Below are positions 22,457-34,895 of a DNA stretch of 64,000 nucleotides, in pieces. Origin of the DNA: Canna indica (lineage: Eukaryota; Streptophyta; Magnoliopsida; Zingiberales; Cannaceae); contig CP136896.1 in assembly GCA_034359265.1 (NCBI GenBank), positions 34,772,001-34,836,000 of the forward strand, read 5' to 3'. A program made the translations under genes and the position numbers. Position 1 is the first letter of the stretch. Every line of letters starts with the position of its first letter. A model generated the notes under the pieces. It saw nothing but the letters and a program-made list of their open reading frames with translations, was not told the origin of the DNA and ran no database searches.

Positions 22457-24233
22457 ATAACTCGATTAACAACTTCTCCCATCGCAGTGAATGTTCTGGA
22501 GTCGCTCGGGACTCTGATTACAGGGCGTTTCGAGCCGATACCCCGAAGTTCAATCAGTCTGCTTCGTTCAAGATTCGATTCGAAAAATAGTGCAATTCTG
22601 TGCATTAGTCTGTCAAGAATAACTCGATTAACAACTTCTCCCATCGCAGTGAATGTTCTGGAGTCGCTCGGTACTCAGATTACTGGGCGTTTCGAGCCGA
22701 TACCCCGAAGTTCAATCAGTCGGCCTCGTTCAAAATCAATTCGAAAAATCGTGCAATTCTTTGCATTAGTCTATCAAAAATAACTCGATTAACAACTTCT
22801 CCCATCACAGTGAATGTTCTGGAGTCGCTCGGGACTCAGATTACAGGGCGTTTCGAGCCGATACCCCGAAGTTCAATCAGTTGGCTTTGTTCAAGATTCT
22901 ATTCGAAAAATCGTGCAATTCTGTGCATTAGTCTGTCAAAAATAACTCGATTAACAACTTCTCCCATCGCAGTGAATGTTCTGGAGTCGCTCGGGACTCT
23001 GATTACAGGGCGTTTCGAGCCGATACACCGAAGTTCAATCAGTCTGCTTCGTTCAAGATTCGATTCGAAAAATAGTGCAATTCTGTGCATTAGTCTGTCA
23101 AGAATAACTCGATTAACAACTTCTCCCATCGCAGTGAATGTTCTGGAGTCGCTCGGTACTCAGATTACTGGGCGTTTCGAGCCGATACCCCGAAGTTCAA
23201 TCAGTCGGCCTCGTTCAAAATCAATTTGAAAAATCGTGCAATTCTTTGCATTAGTCTGTCAAAAATAACTCGATTAACAACTTCTCCCATCACAGTGAAT
23301 GTTCTGGAGTCGCTCGGGACTCAGATTACAGGGCGTTTCGAGCCGATACCCCGAAGTTCAATCAGTCTGCTTCGTTCAAGATTCTATTCGAAAAATAGAG
23401 CAATTCTGTGCATTAGTCTGTGGAGAATAACTCGATTAACAACTTCTCCCATCACAGTGAATGTTCTGGAGTCGCTCGGTACTCAGATTACTGGGTGTTT
23501 CGAGCCGATACCCCGAAGTTCAATCAGTCGGCCTCGTTCAAAATCAATTCGAAAAATCGTGCAATTCTTTGCATTAGTCTGTCAAAAATAACTCGATTAA
23601 CAACTTCTCCCATCACAGTGAATGTTCTGGAGTCGCTCGGGACTCAGATTACAGGGCGTTTTGAGCGGATACCCCGAAGTTTAATTAGTCGGCATCGTTC
23701 AAGATCTATTCGAAAAATCATGCAATTCTTTGCATTAGTCTGTCAAAAATAACTCGATTAACAACTTCTCCCATCATAGTTAATGTTCTGGAGTCGCTCG
23801 GGACTCAGATTACAGGGCGTTTCGAGCCGATACCCCGAAGTTCAATCAGTTGGCTTTGTTCAAGATTCTATTCGAAAAATCGTGCAATTCTGTGCATTAG
23901 TCTGTCAAAAATAACTCGATTAACAACTTCTCCCATCGCAGTGAATGTTCTGGAGTCGCTCGGGACTCAGATTACAGGGCGTTTCGAGCGGATACCCCGA
24001 AGTTTAATCAGTCGGCATCGTTCAAGATCTATTCGAAAAATCATGCAATTCTTTGCATTAGTCTGTCAAAAATAACTCAATTAACAACTTCTCCCATCAT
24101 AGTTAATGTTCTGGAGTCGCTCGGGACTCAGATTACAGGGCGTTTCGAGCCGATACCCCGAAGTTCAATCAGTTGGCTTCGTTCAAGATTCTATTCGAAA
24201 AATCGTGCAATTCTGTGCATTAGTCTGTCAAAA
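22457..24233 (+). repeat. Transition stretch with R5v and k
   Basis: R4 22457, R5v 22619 (tail TCTATCAAAA), k 22780, R4 22942 (GATACACCG), R5 23104, R6 23265, R7 23427, R8 23588, R1 23749, R2 23911, R3 24072. It is octamer order with an inserted R5v-k pair and an extra R4. Confidence 0.82.
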
Positions 24234-27200
24234 ATAACTCGATTAACATCTTCTCCCATCGCAGTGAACGTTCTGGAGTCGCTCGGGACTCTGATTACAG
24301 GGCGTTTCGAGCCGATACCCCGAAGTTCAATCAGTCTGCTTCGTTCAAGATTCGATTCGAAAAATAGTGCAATTCTGTGCATTTGTCTGTCAAGAATAAC
24401 TCGATTAACAACTTCTCCCATCGCAGTGAATGTTCTGGAGTCGCTCGGTACTCAGATTACTGGGCGTTTCGAGCCGATACCCCGAAGTTCAATCAGTCGG
24501 TCTCGTTCAAAATCAATTTGAAAAATCGTGCAATTCTTTGCATTAGTCTGTCAAAAATAACTCGATTAACAACTTCTCCCATCACAGTGAATGTTCTGGA
24601 GTCGCTCGGGACTCAGATTACAGGGCGTTTCGAGCCGATACCCCGAAGTTCAATCAGTCTGCTTCGTTCAAGATTCTATTCGAAAAATAGAGCAATTCTG
24701 TGCATTAGTCTGTCGAGAATAACTCGATTAACAACTTCTCCCATCACAGTGAATGTTCTGGAGTCGCTCGGTACTCAGATTACTGGGTGTTTCGAGCCGA
24801 TACCCCGAAGTTCAATCAGTCGGCCTCGTTCAAAATCAATTCGAAAAATCGTGCAATTCTTTGCATTAGTCTGTCAAAAATAACTCGATTAACAACTTCT
24901 CCCATCACAGTGAATGTTCTGGAGTCGCTCGGGACTCAGATTACAGGGCGTTTCGAGCGGATACCCCGAAGTTTAATCAGTCGGCATCGTTCAAGATCTA
25001 TTCGAAAAATCATGCAATTCTTTGCATTAGTCTGTCAAAAATAACTCGATTAACAACTTCTCCCATCATAGTTAATGTTCTGGAGTCGCTCGGGACTCAG
25101 ATTACAGGACATTTCGAGCCGATACCCCGAAGTTCAATCAGTTGGCTTTGTTCAAGATTCTATTCGAAAAATCGTGCAATTCTGTGCATTAGTCTGTCAA
25201 AAATAACTCGATTAACAACTTCTCCCATCGCAGTGAATGTTCTGGAGTCGCTCGGGACTCAGATTACAGGGCGTTTCGAGCGGATACCCCGAAGTTTAAT
25301 CAGTCGGCATCGTTCAAGATCTATTCGAAAAATCATGCAATTCTTTGCATTAGTCTGTCAAAAATAAGTCAATTAACAACTTCTCCCATCATAGTTAATG
25401 TTCTGGAGTCGCTCGGGACTCAGATTACAGGGCGTTTCGAGCCGATACCCCGAAGTTCAATCAGTTGGCTTCGTTCAAGATTCTATTCGAAAAATCGTGC
25501 AATTCTGTGCATTAGTCTGTCAAAAATAACTCGATTAACAACTTCTCCCATCGCAGTGAATGTTCTGGAGTCGCTCGGTACTCAGATTACTGGGCGTTTC
25601 AAGCCGATACCCCGAAGTTCAATCAGTCGGCTTCGTTCAAAATCAATTCGAAAAATCATGCAATTATGTGCATTAGTCTGTCAAAAATAACTCGATTAAC
25701 AACTTCTCCCATCGCAGTGAATGTTCTGGAGTCGCTCGGTACTCAGATTACTGGGCGTTTCGAGCTGATACCCCGAAGTTCAATCAGTCGACATCGTTCA
25801 AGATCTATTCGAAAAATCATGCAATTCTTTGCATTAGTCTGTCAAAAATAACTCGATTAACAACTTCTCCCATCACAGTGAATGTTCTGGAGTCGCTCGG
25901 GACTCAGATTACAGGGCGTTTCGAGCCGATACCCCGAAGTTCAATCAGTTGGCTTTGTTCAAGATTCTATTCGAAAAATCGTGCAATTCTGTGCATTAGT
26001 CTGTCAAAAATAACTCGATTAACAACTTCTCCCATCACAGTGAATGTTCTGGAGTCGCTCGGGACTCAGATTACAGGGCGTTTCGAGCCGATACCCCGAA
26101 GTTCAATCAGTTGGCTTCGTTCAAGATTCTATTCAAAAAATCGTGCAATTCTGTGCATTAGTCTGTCAAAAATAACTCGATTAACAACTTCTCCCATCGC
26201 AGTGAATGTTCTGGAGTCGCTCGGGACTCTGATTACAGGGCGTTTCGAGCCGATACCCCGAAGTTCAATCAGTCTGCTTCGTTCAAGATTCGATTCGAAA
26301 AATAGTGCAATTCTGTGCATTAGTCTGTCAAGAATAACTCGATTAACAACTTCTCCCATCGCAGTGAATGTTCTGGAGTCGCTCGGTACTCAGATTACTG
26401 GGCGTTTCGAGCCGATACCCCGAAGTTCAATCAGTCGGCCTCGTTCAAAATCAATTTGAAAAATCATGCAATTCTTTGCATTAGTCTGTCAAAAATAACT
26501 CGATTAACAACTTCTCCCATCACAGTGAATGTTCTGGAGTCGCTCGGGACTCAGATTCCAGGGCGTTTCGAGCCGATACCCCGAAGTTCAATCAGTCTGC
26601 TTCGTTCAAGATTCTATTCGAAAAATAGAGCAATTCTGTGCATTAGTCTGTGGAGAATAACTCGATTAACAACTTCTCCCATCACAGTGAATGTTCTGGA
26701 GTCGCTCGGTACTCAGATTACTGGGTGTTTCGAGCCGATACCCCGAACTTCAATCAGTCGGCCTCGTTCAAAATCAATTCGAAAAATCGTGCAATTCTTT
26801 GCATTAGTCTGTCAAAAATAACTCGATTAACAACTTCTCCCATCACAGTGAATGTTCTGGAGTCGCTCGGGACTCAGATTACAGGGCGTTTCGAGCGGAT
26901 ACCCCGAAGTTTAATTAGTCGGCATCGTTCAAGATCTATTCGAAAAATCATGCAATTCTTTGCATTAGTCTGTCAAAAATAACTCGATTAACAACTTCTC
27001 CCATCATAGTTAATGTTCTGGAGTCGCTCGGGACTCAGATTACAGGGCGTTTCGAGCCGATACCCCGAAGTTCAATCAGTTGGCTTTGTTCAAGATTCTA
27101 TTCGAAAAATCGTGCAATTCTGTGCATTAGTCTGTCAAAAATAACTCGATTAACAACTTCTCCCATCGCAGTGAATGTTCTGGAGTCGCTCGGGACTCAG

Positions 27201-27463
27201 ATTACAGGGCGTTTCGAGCGGATACCCCGAAGTTTAATCAGTCGGCATCGTTCAAGATCTATTCGAAAAATCATGCAATTCTTTGCATTAGTCTGTCAAA
27301 AATAACTCAATTAACAACTTCTCCCATCATAGTTAATGTTCTGGAGTCGCTCGGGACTCAGATTACAGGGCGTTTCGAGCCGATACCCCGAAGTTCAATC
27401 AGTTGGCTTCGTTCAAGATTCTATTCGAAAAATCGTGCAATTCTGTGCATTAGTCTGTCAAAA
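24234..27463 (+). repeat. 20-mer HOR copy 1 (3230 bp)
   Basis: R4* 24234, R5 24396, R6 24557, R7 24719, R8 24880, R1 25041, R2 25203, R3* 25364, a 25526, b 25687, k 25848, k2 26010, R4 26172, R5 26334, R6 26495, R7 26657, R8 26818, R1 26979, R2 27141, R3 27302. Ten A and ten B units give 3230 bp exactly. A single private base, CCGAACTTC at 26657, distinguishes its R7. Confidence 0.88.
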
Positions 27464-30400
27464 ATAACTCGATTAACATCTTCTCCCATCGCAGTGAACG
27501 TTCTGGAGTCGCTCGGGACTCTGATTACAGGGCGTTTCGAGCCGATACCCCGAAGTTCAATCAGTCTGCTTCGTTCAAGATTCGATTCGAAAAATAGTGC
27601 AATTCTGTGCATTTGTCTGTCAAGAATAACTCGATTAACAACTTCTCCCATCGCAGTGAATGTTCTGGAGTCGCTCGGTACTCAGATTACTGGGCGTTTC
27701 GAGCCGATACCCCGAAGTTCAATCAGTCGGTCTCGTTCAAAATCAATTTGAAAAATCGTGCAATTCTTTGCATTAGTCTGTCAAAAATAACTCGATTAAC
27801 AACTTCTCCCATCACAGTGAATGTTCTGGAGTCGCTCGGGACTCAGATTACAGGGCGTTTCGAGCCGATACCCCGAAGTTCAATCAGTCTGCTTCGTTCA
27901 AGATTCTATTCGAAAAATAGAGCAATTCTGTGCATTAGTCTGTCGAGAATAACTCGATTAACAACTTCTCCCATCACAGTGAATGTTCTGGAGTCGCTCG
28001 GTACTCAGATTACTGGGTGTTTCGAGCCGATACCCCGAAGTTCAATCAGTCGGCCTCGTTCAAAATCAATTCGAAAAATCGTGCAATTCTTTGCATTAGT
28101 CTGTCAAAAATAACTCGATTAACAACTTCTCCCATCACAGTGAATGTTCTGGAGTCGCTCGGGACTCAGATTACAGGGCGTTTCGAGCGGATACCCCGAA
28201 GTTTAATCAGTCGGCATCGTTCAAGATCTATTCGAAAAATCATGCAATTCTTTGCATTAGTCTGTCAAAAATAACTCGATTAACAACTTCTCCCATCATA
28301 GTTAATGTTCTGGAGTCGCTCGGGACTCAGATTACAGGACATTTCGAGCCGATACCCCGAAGTTCAATCAGTTGGCTTTGTTCAAGATTCTATTCGAAAA
28401 ATCGTGCAATTCTGTGCATTAGTCTGTCAAAAATAACTCGATTAACAACTTCTCCCATCGCAGTGAATGTTCTGGAGTCGCTCGGGACTCAGATTACAGG
28501 GCGTTTCGAGCGGATACCCCGAAGTTTAATCAGTCGGCATCGTTCAAGATCTATTCGAAAAATCATGCAATTCTTTGCATTAGTCTGTCAAAAATAAGTC
28601 AATTAACAACTTCTCCCATCATAGTTAATGTTCTGGAGTCGCTCGGGACTCAGATTACAGGGCGTTTCGAGCCGATACCCCGAAGTTCAATCAGTTGGCT
28701 TCGTTCAAGATTCTATTCGAAAAATCGTGCAATTCTGTGCATTAGTCTGTCAAAAATAACTCGATTAACAACTTCTCCCATCGCAGTGAATGTTCTGGAG
28801 TCGCTCGGTACTCAGATTACTGGACGTTTCAAGCCGATACCCCGAAGTTCAATCAGTCGGCTTCGTTCAAAATCAATTCGAAAAATCATGCAATTATGTG
28901 CATTAGTCTGTCAAAAATAACTCGATTAACAACTTCTCCCATCGCAGTGAATGTTCTGGAGTCGCTCGGTACTCAGATTACTGGGCGTTTCGAGCTGATA
29001 CCCCGAAGTTCAATCAGTCGACATCGTTCAAGATCTATTCGAAAAATCATGCAATTCTTTGCATTAGTCTGTCAAAAATAACTCGATTAACAACTTCTCC
29101 CATCACAGTGAATGTTCTGGAGTCGCTCGGGACTCAGATTACAGGGCGTTTCGAGCCGATACCCCGAAGTTCAATCAGTTGGCTTTGTTCAAGATTCTAT
29201 TCGAAAAATCGTGCAATTCTGTGCATTAGTCTGTCAAAAATAACTCGATTAACAACTTCTCCCATCACAGTGAATGTTCTGGAGTCGCTCGGGACTCAGA
29301 TTACAGGGCGTTTCGAGCCGATACCCCGAAGTTCAATCAGTTGGCTTCGTTCAAGATTCTATTCAAAAAATCGTGCAATTCTGTGCATTAGTCTGTCAAA
29401 AATAACTCGATTAACAACTTCTCCCATCGCAGTGAATGTTCTGGAGTCGCTCGGGACTCTGATTACAGGGCGTTTCGAGCCGATACCCCGAAGTTCAATC
29501 AGTCTGCTTCGTTCAAGATTCGATTCGAAAAATAGTGCAATTCTGTGCATTAGTCTGTCAAGAATAACTCGATTAACAACTTCTCCCATCGCAGTGAATG
29601 TTCTGGAGTCGCTCGGTACTCAGATTACTGGGCGTTTCGAGCCGATACCCCGAAGTTCAATCAGTCGGCCTCGTTCAAAATCAATTTGAAAAATCATGCA
29701 ATTCTTTGCATTAGTCTGTCAAAAATAACTCGATTAACAACTTCTCCCATCACAGTGAATGTTCTGGAGTCGCTCGGGACTCAGATTCCAGGGCGTTTCG
29801 AGCCGATACCCCGAAGTTCAATCAGTCTGCTTCGTTCAAGATTCTATTCGAAAAATAGAGCAATTCTGTGCATTAGTCTGTGGAGAATAACTCGATTAAC
29901 AACTTCTCCCATCACAGTGAATGTTCTGGAGTCGCTCGGTACTCAGATTACTGGGTGTTTCGAGCCGATACCCCGAAGTTCAATCAGTCGGCCTCGTTCA
30001 AAATCAATTCGAAAAATCGTGCAATTCTTTGCATTAGTCTGTCAAAAATAACTCGATTAACAACTTCTCCCATCACAGTGAATGTTCTGGAGTCGCTCGG
30101 GACTCAGATTACAGGGCGTTTCGAGCGGATACCCCGAAGTTTAATCAGTCGGCATCGTTCAAGATCTATTCGAAAAATCATGCAATTCTTTGCATTAGTC
30201 TGTCAAAAATAACTCGATTAACAACTTCTCCCATCATAGTTAATGTTCTGGAGTCGCTCGGGACTCAGATTACAGGGCGTTTCGAGCCGATACCCCGAAG
30301 TTCAATCAGTTGGCTTTGTTCAAGATTCTATTCAAAAAATCGTGCAATTCTGTGCATTAGTCTGTCAAAAATAACTCGATTAACAACTTCTCCCATCGCA

Positions 30401-30693
30401 GTGAATGTTCTGGAGTCGCTCGGGACTCAGATTACAGGGCGTTTCGAGCGGATACCCCGAAGTTTAATCAGTCGGCATCGTTCAAGATCTATTCAAAAAA
30501 TCATGCAATTCTTTGCATTAGTCTGTCAAAAATAACTCAATTAACAACTTCTCCCATCATAGTTAATGTTCTGGAGTCGCTCGGGACTCAGATTACAGGG
30601 CGTTTCGAGCCGATACCCCGAAGTTCAATCAGTTGGCTTCGTTCAAGATTCTATTCGAAAAATCGTGCAATTCTGTGCATTAGTCTGTCAAAA
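27464..30693 (+). repeat. 20-mer HOR copy 2 (3230 bp)
   Basis: Same order at +3230: R4* 27464 through R3 30532, with the a-b-k-k2 module at 28756-29401. Only scattered single-base differences from copy 1 are visible, for example TGGACGTTTCAAG at 28756 and ATTCAAAAAATC at 30209 and 30371. R6 at 26495 and 29725 share GATTCCAGG. Confidence 0.88.
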
Positions 30694-31178
30694 ATAACTC
30701 GATTAACAACTTCTCCCATCGCAGTGAATGTTCTGGAGTCGCTCGGGACTCTGATTACAGGGCGTTTCGAGCCGATACCCCGAAGTTCAATCAGTCTGCT
30801 TCGTTCAAGATTCGATTCGAAAAATAGTGCAATTCTGTGCATTAGTCTGTCAAGAATAACTCGATTAACAACTTCTCCCATCGCAGTGAATGTTCTGGAG
30901 TCGCTCGGTACTCAGATTACTGGGCGTTTCGAGCCGATACCCTGAAGTTCAATCAGTCGGCCTCGTTCAAAATCAATTCGAAAAATCGTGCAATTCTTTG
31001 CATTAGTCTATCAAAAATAACTCGATTAACAACTTCTCCCATCACAGTGAATGTTCTGGAGTCGCTCGGGACTCAGATTACAGGGCGTTTCGAGCCGATA
31101 CCCCGAAGTTCAATCAGTTGGCTTCGTTCAAGATTCTATTCAAAAAATCGTGCAATTCTGTGCATTAGTCTGTCAAAA
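30694..31178 (+). repeat. 3-mer R4 R5v k2
   Basis: R4 30694, R5v 30856 (CCCTGAAG, tail TCTATCAAAA), k2 31017. The same triplet opens the 31-mer units at 34896 and 39900. Confidence 0.82.
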
Positions 31179-31501
31179 ATAACTCGATTAACAACTTCTC
31201 CCGTCGCAGTGAATGTTCTGGAGTCGCTCGGGACTCTGATTACAGGGCGTTTCGAGCCGATACCCCGAAGTTCAATCAGTCTGCTTCGTTCAAGATTCGA
31301 TTCGAAAAATAGTGCAATTCTGTGCATTAGTCTGTCAAGAATAACTCGATTAACAACTTCTCCCATCGCAGTGAATGTTCTGGAGTCGCTCGGTACTCAG
31401 ATTACTGGGCGTTTCGAGCCGATACCCCGAAGTTCAATCAGTCGGCCTCGTTCAAAATCAATTTGAAAAATCGTGCAATTCTTTGCATTAGTCTGTCAAA
31501 A

Positions 31502-31664
31502 ATAACTCGATTAACAACTTCTCCCATCACAGTGAATGTTCTGGAGTCGCTCGGGACTCAGATTAAAAGGGCGTTTCGAGCCGATACCCCGAAGTTCAAT
31601 CAGTCTGCTTCGTTCAAGATTCTATTCGAAAAATAGAGCAATTCTGTGCATTAGTCTGTGGAGA
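31502..31664 (+). repeat. 163-bp R6 with 1-bp insertion
   Basis: GATTAAAAGGGCG replaces GATTACAGGGCG, adding one base. The identical change stands at 32795-32957. These are the only two monomers longer than 162 bp. Confidence 0.88.
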
Positions 31665-32794
31665 ATAACTCGATTAACAACTTCTCCCATCACAGTGAAT
31701 GTTCTGGAGTCGCTCGGTACTCAGATTACTGGGTGTTTCGAGCCGATACCCCGAAGTTCAATCAGTCGGCCTCGTTCAAAATCAATTCGAAAAATCGTGC
31801 AATTCTTTGCATTAGTCTGTCAAAAATAACTCGATTAACAACTTCTCCCATCACAGTGAATGTTCTGGAGTCGCTCGGGACTCAGATTACAGGGCGTTTC
31901 GAGCGGATACCCCGAAGTTTAATTAGTCGGCATCGTTCAAGATCTATTCGAAAAATCATGCAATTCTTTGCATTAGTCTGTCAAAAATAACTCGATTAAC
32001 AACTTCTCCCATCATAGTTAATGTTCTGGAGTCGCTCGGGACTCAGATTACAGGGCGTTTCGAGCCGATACCCCAAAGTTCAATCAGTTGGCTTTGTTCA
32101 AGATTCTATTCGAAAAATCGTGCAATTCTGTGCATTAGTCTGTCAAAAATAACTCGATTAACAACTTCTCCCATCGCAATGAATGTTCTGGAGTCGCTCG
32201 GGACTCAGATTACAGGGCGTTTCGAGCGGATACCCCGAAGTTTAATCAGTCGGCATCGTTCAAGATCTATTCGAAAAATCATGCAATTCTTTGCATTAGT
32301 CTGTCAAAAATAACTCAATTAACAACTTCTCCCATCATAGTTAATGTTCTGGAGTCGCTCGGGACTCAGATTACAGGGCGTTTCGAGCCGATACCCCGAA
32401 GTTCAATCAGTTGGCTTCGTTCAAGATTCTATTCAAAAAATCGTGCAATTCTGTGCATTAGTCTGTCAAAAATAACTCGATTAACAACTTCTCCCGTCGC
32501 AGTGAATGTTCTGGAGTCGCTCGGGACTCTGATTACAGGGCGTTTCGAGCCGATACCCCGAAGTTCAATCAGTCTGCTTCGTTCAAGATTCGATTCGAAA
32601 AATAGTGCAATTCTGTGCATTAGTCTGTCAAGAATAACTCGATTAACAACTTCTCCCATCGCAGTGAATGTTCTGGAGTCGCTCGGTACTCAGATTACTG
32701 GGCGTTTCGAGCCGATACCCCGAAGTTCAATCAGTCGGCCTCGTTCAAAATCAATTTGAAAAATCGTGCAATTCTTTGCATTAGTCTGTCAAAA

Positions 32795-32957
32795 ATAACT
32801 CGATTAACAACTTCTCCCATCACAGTGAATGTTCTGGAGTCGCTCGGGACTCAGATTAAAAGGGCGTTTCGAGCCGATACCCCGAAGTTCAATCAGTCTG
32901 CTTCGTTCAAGATTCTATTCGAAAAATAGAGCAATTCTGTGCATTAGTCTGTGGAGA
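32795..32957 (+). repeat. 163-bp R6 with the same 1-bp insertion
   Basis: Second carrier of GATTAAAAGGG, exactly 1293 bp after the first, so the insertion was copied by the octamer duplication and not repeated by chance. Confidence 0.88.
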
Positions 32958-33764
32958 ATAACTCGATTAACAACTTCTCCCATCACAGTGAATGTTCTGG
33001 AGTCGCTCGGTACTCAGATTACTGGGTGTTTCGAGCCGATACCCCGAAGTTCAATCAGTCGGCCTCGTTCAAAATCAATTCGAAAAATCGTGCAATTCTT
33101 TGCATTAGTCTGTCAAAAATAACTCGATTAACAACTTCTCCCATCACAGTGAATGTTCTGGAGTCGCTCGGGACTCAGATTACAGGGCGTTTCGAGCGGA
33201 TACCCCGAAGTTTAATTAGTCGGCATCGTTCAAGATCTATTCGAAAAATCATGCAATTCTTTGCATTAGTCTGTCAAAAATAACTCGATTAACAACTTCT
33301 CCCATCATAGTTAATGTTCTGGAGTCGCTCGGGACTCAGATTACAGGGCGTTTCGAGCCGATACCCCAAAGTTCAATCAGTTGGCTTTGTTCAAGATTCT
33401 ATTCGAAAAATCGTGCAATTCTGTGCATTAGTCTGTCAAAAATAACTCGATTAACAACTTCTCCCATCGCAATGAATGTTCTGGAGTCGCTCGGGACTCA
33501 GATTACAGGGCGTTTCGAGCGGATACCCCGAAGTTTAATCAGTCGGCATCGTTCAAGATCTATTCGAAAAATCATGCAATTCTTTGCATTAGTCTGTCAA
33601 AAATAACTCAATTAACAACTTCTCCCATCATAGTTAATGTTCTGGAGTCGCTCGGGACTCAGATTACAGGGCGTTTCGAGCCGATACCCCGAAGTTCAAT
33701 CAGTTGGCTTCGTTCAAGATTCTATTCGAAAAATCGTGCAATTCTGTGCATTAGTCTGTCAAAA

Positions 33765-34895
33765 ATAACTCGATTAACATCTTCTCCCATCGCAGTGAAT
33801 GTTCTGGAGTCGTTCGGGACTCTGATTACAGGGCGTTTCGAGCCGATACCCCGAAGTTCAATCAGTCTGCTTCGTTCAAGATTCGATTCGAAAAATAGTG
33901 CAATTCTGTGCATTTGTCTGTCAAGAATAACTCGATTAACAACTTCTCCCATCGCAGTGAATGTTCTGGAGTCGCTCGGTACTCAGATTACTGGGCGTTT
34001 CAAGCCGATACCCCGAAGTTCAATCAGTCTGCTTCGTTCAAGATTCTATTCGAAAAATAGAGCAATTCTGTGCATTAGTCTGTGGAGAATAACTCGATTA
34101 ACAACTTCTCCCATCACAGTGAATGTTCTGGAGTCGCTCGGTACTCAGATTACTGGGTGTTTCGAGCCGATACCCCGAAGTTCAATCAGTCGGCCTCGTT
34201 CAAAATCAATTCGAAAAATCGTGCAATTCTTTGCATTAGTCTGTCAAAAATAACTCGATTAACAACTTCTCCCATCACAGTGAATGTTCTGGAGTCGCTC
34301 GGGACTCAGATTACAGGGCGTTTCGAGCGGATACCCCGAAGTTTAATTAGTCGGCATCGTTCAAGATCTATTCGAAAAATCATGCAATTCTTTGCATTAG
34401 TCTGTCAAAAATAACTCGATTAACAACTTCTCCCATCATAGTTAATGTTCTGGAGTCGCTCGGGACTCAGATTACAGGGCGTTTCGAGCCGATACCCCAA
34501 AGTTCAATCAGTTGGCTTTGTTCAAGATTCTATTCGAAAAATCGTGCAATTCTGTGCATTAGTCTGTCAAAAATAACTCGATTAACAACTTCTCCCATCG
34601 CAATGAATGTTCTGGAGTCGCTCGGGACTCAGATTACAGGGCGTTTCGAGCGGATACCCCGAAGTTTAATCAGTCGGCATCGTTCAAGATCTATTCGAAA
34701 AATCATGCAATTCTTTGCATTAGTCTGTCAAAAATAACTCAATTAACAACTTCTCCCATCATAGTTAATGTTCTGGAGTCGCTCGGGACTCAGATTACAG
34801 GGCGTTTCGAGCCGATACCCCGAAGTTCAATCAGTTGGCTTCGTTCAAGATTCTATTCGAAAAATCGTGCAATTCTGTGCATTAGTCTGTCAAAA
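33765..34895 (+). repeat. Contracted octamer (7 units, 1131 bp)
   Basis: R4* 33765, chimera 33927, R7 34089, R8 34250, R1 34411, R2 34573, R3 34734. One unit is missing because R5 and R6 are fused. Confidence 0.83.
33927..34088 (+). repeat. Chimeric monomer: R5 (or a) head, R6 tail
   Basis: The front has CATCGCAG, GGTACTCAG and CTGGGCGTTTCAAGCCG; the end has TCTGCTTCG, GATTCTATTCG, ATAGAGC and GTGGAGA as R6. It stands where R5 then R6 are expected. CAAGCCG is a type a mark but could be a CpG change in R5. Confidence 0.8.

Larger units (their letters stand above)
31179..33764 (+). repeat. Octamer tandem duplication, 1293 bp x 2, with shared 1-bp insertion
   Basis: Copy 1 31179-32471 and copy 2 32472-33764, each R4 R5 R6 R7 R8 R1 R2 R3. 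Both R4 have CCCGTCGCAG, both R6 have the inserted base in GATTAAAAGGG, both R1 have CCCCAAAG and both R2 have CGCAATGAATG. Confidence 0.88.

Noticed and set aside
31571..31580. Frameshift in a coding repeat
   Set aside because: The extra base in GATTAAAAGGG would be a frameshift if the array were coding; as it is not, it is recorded only as an indel marker.
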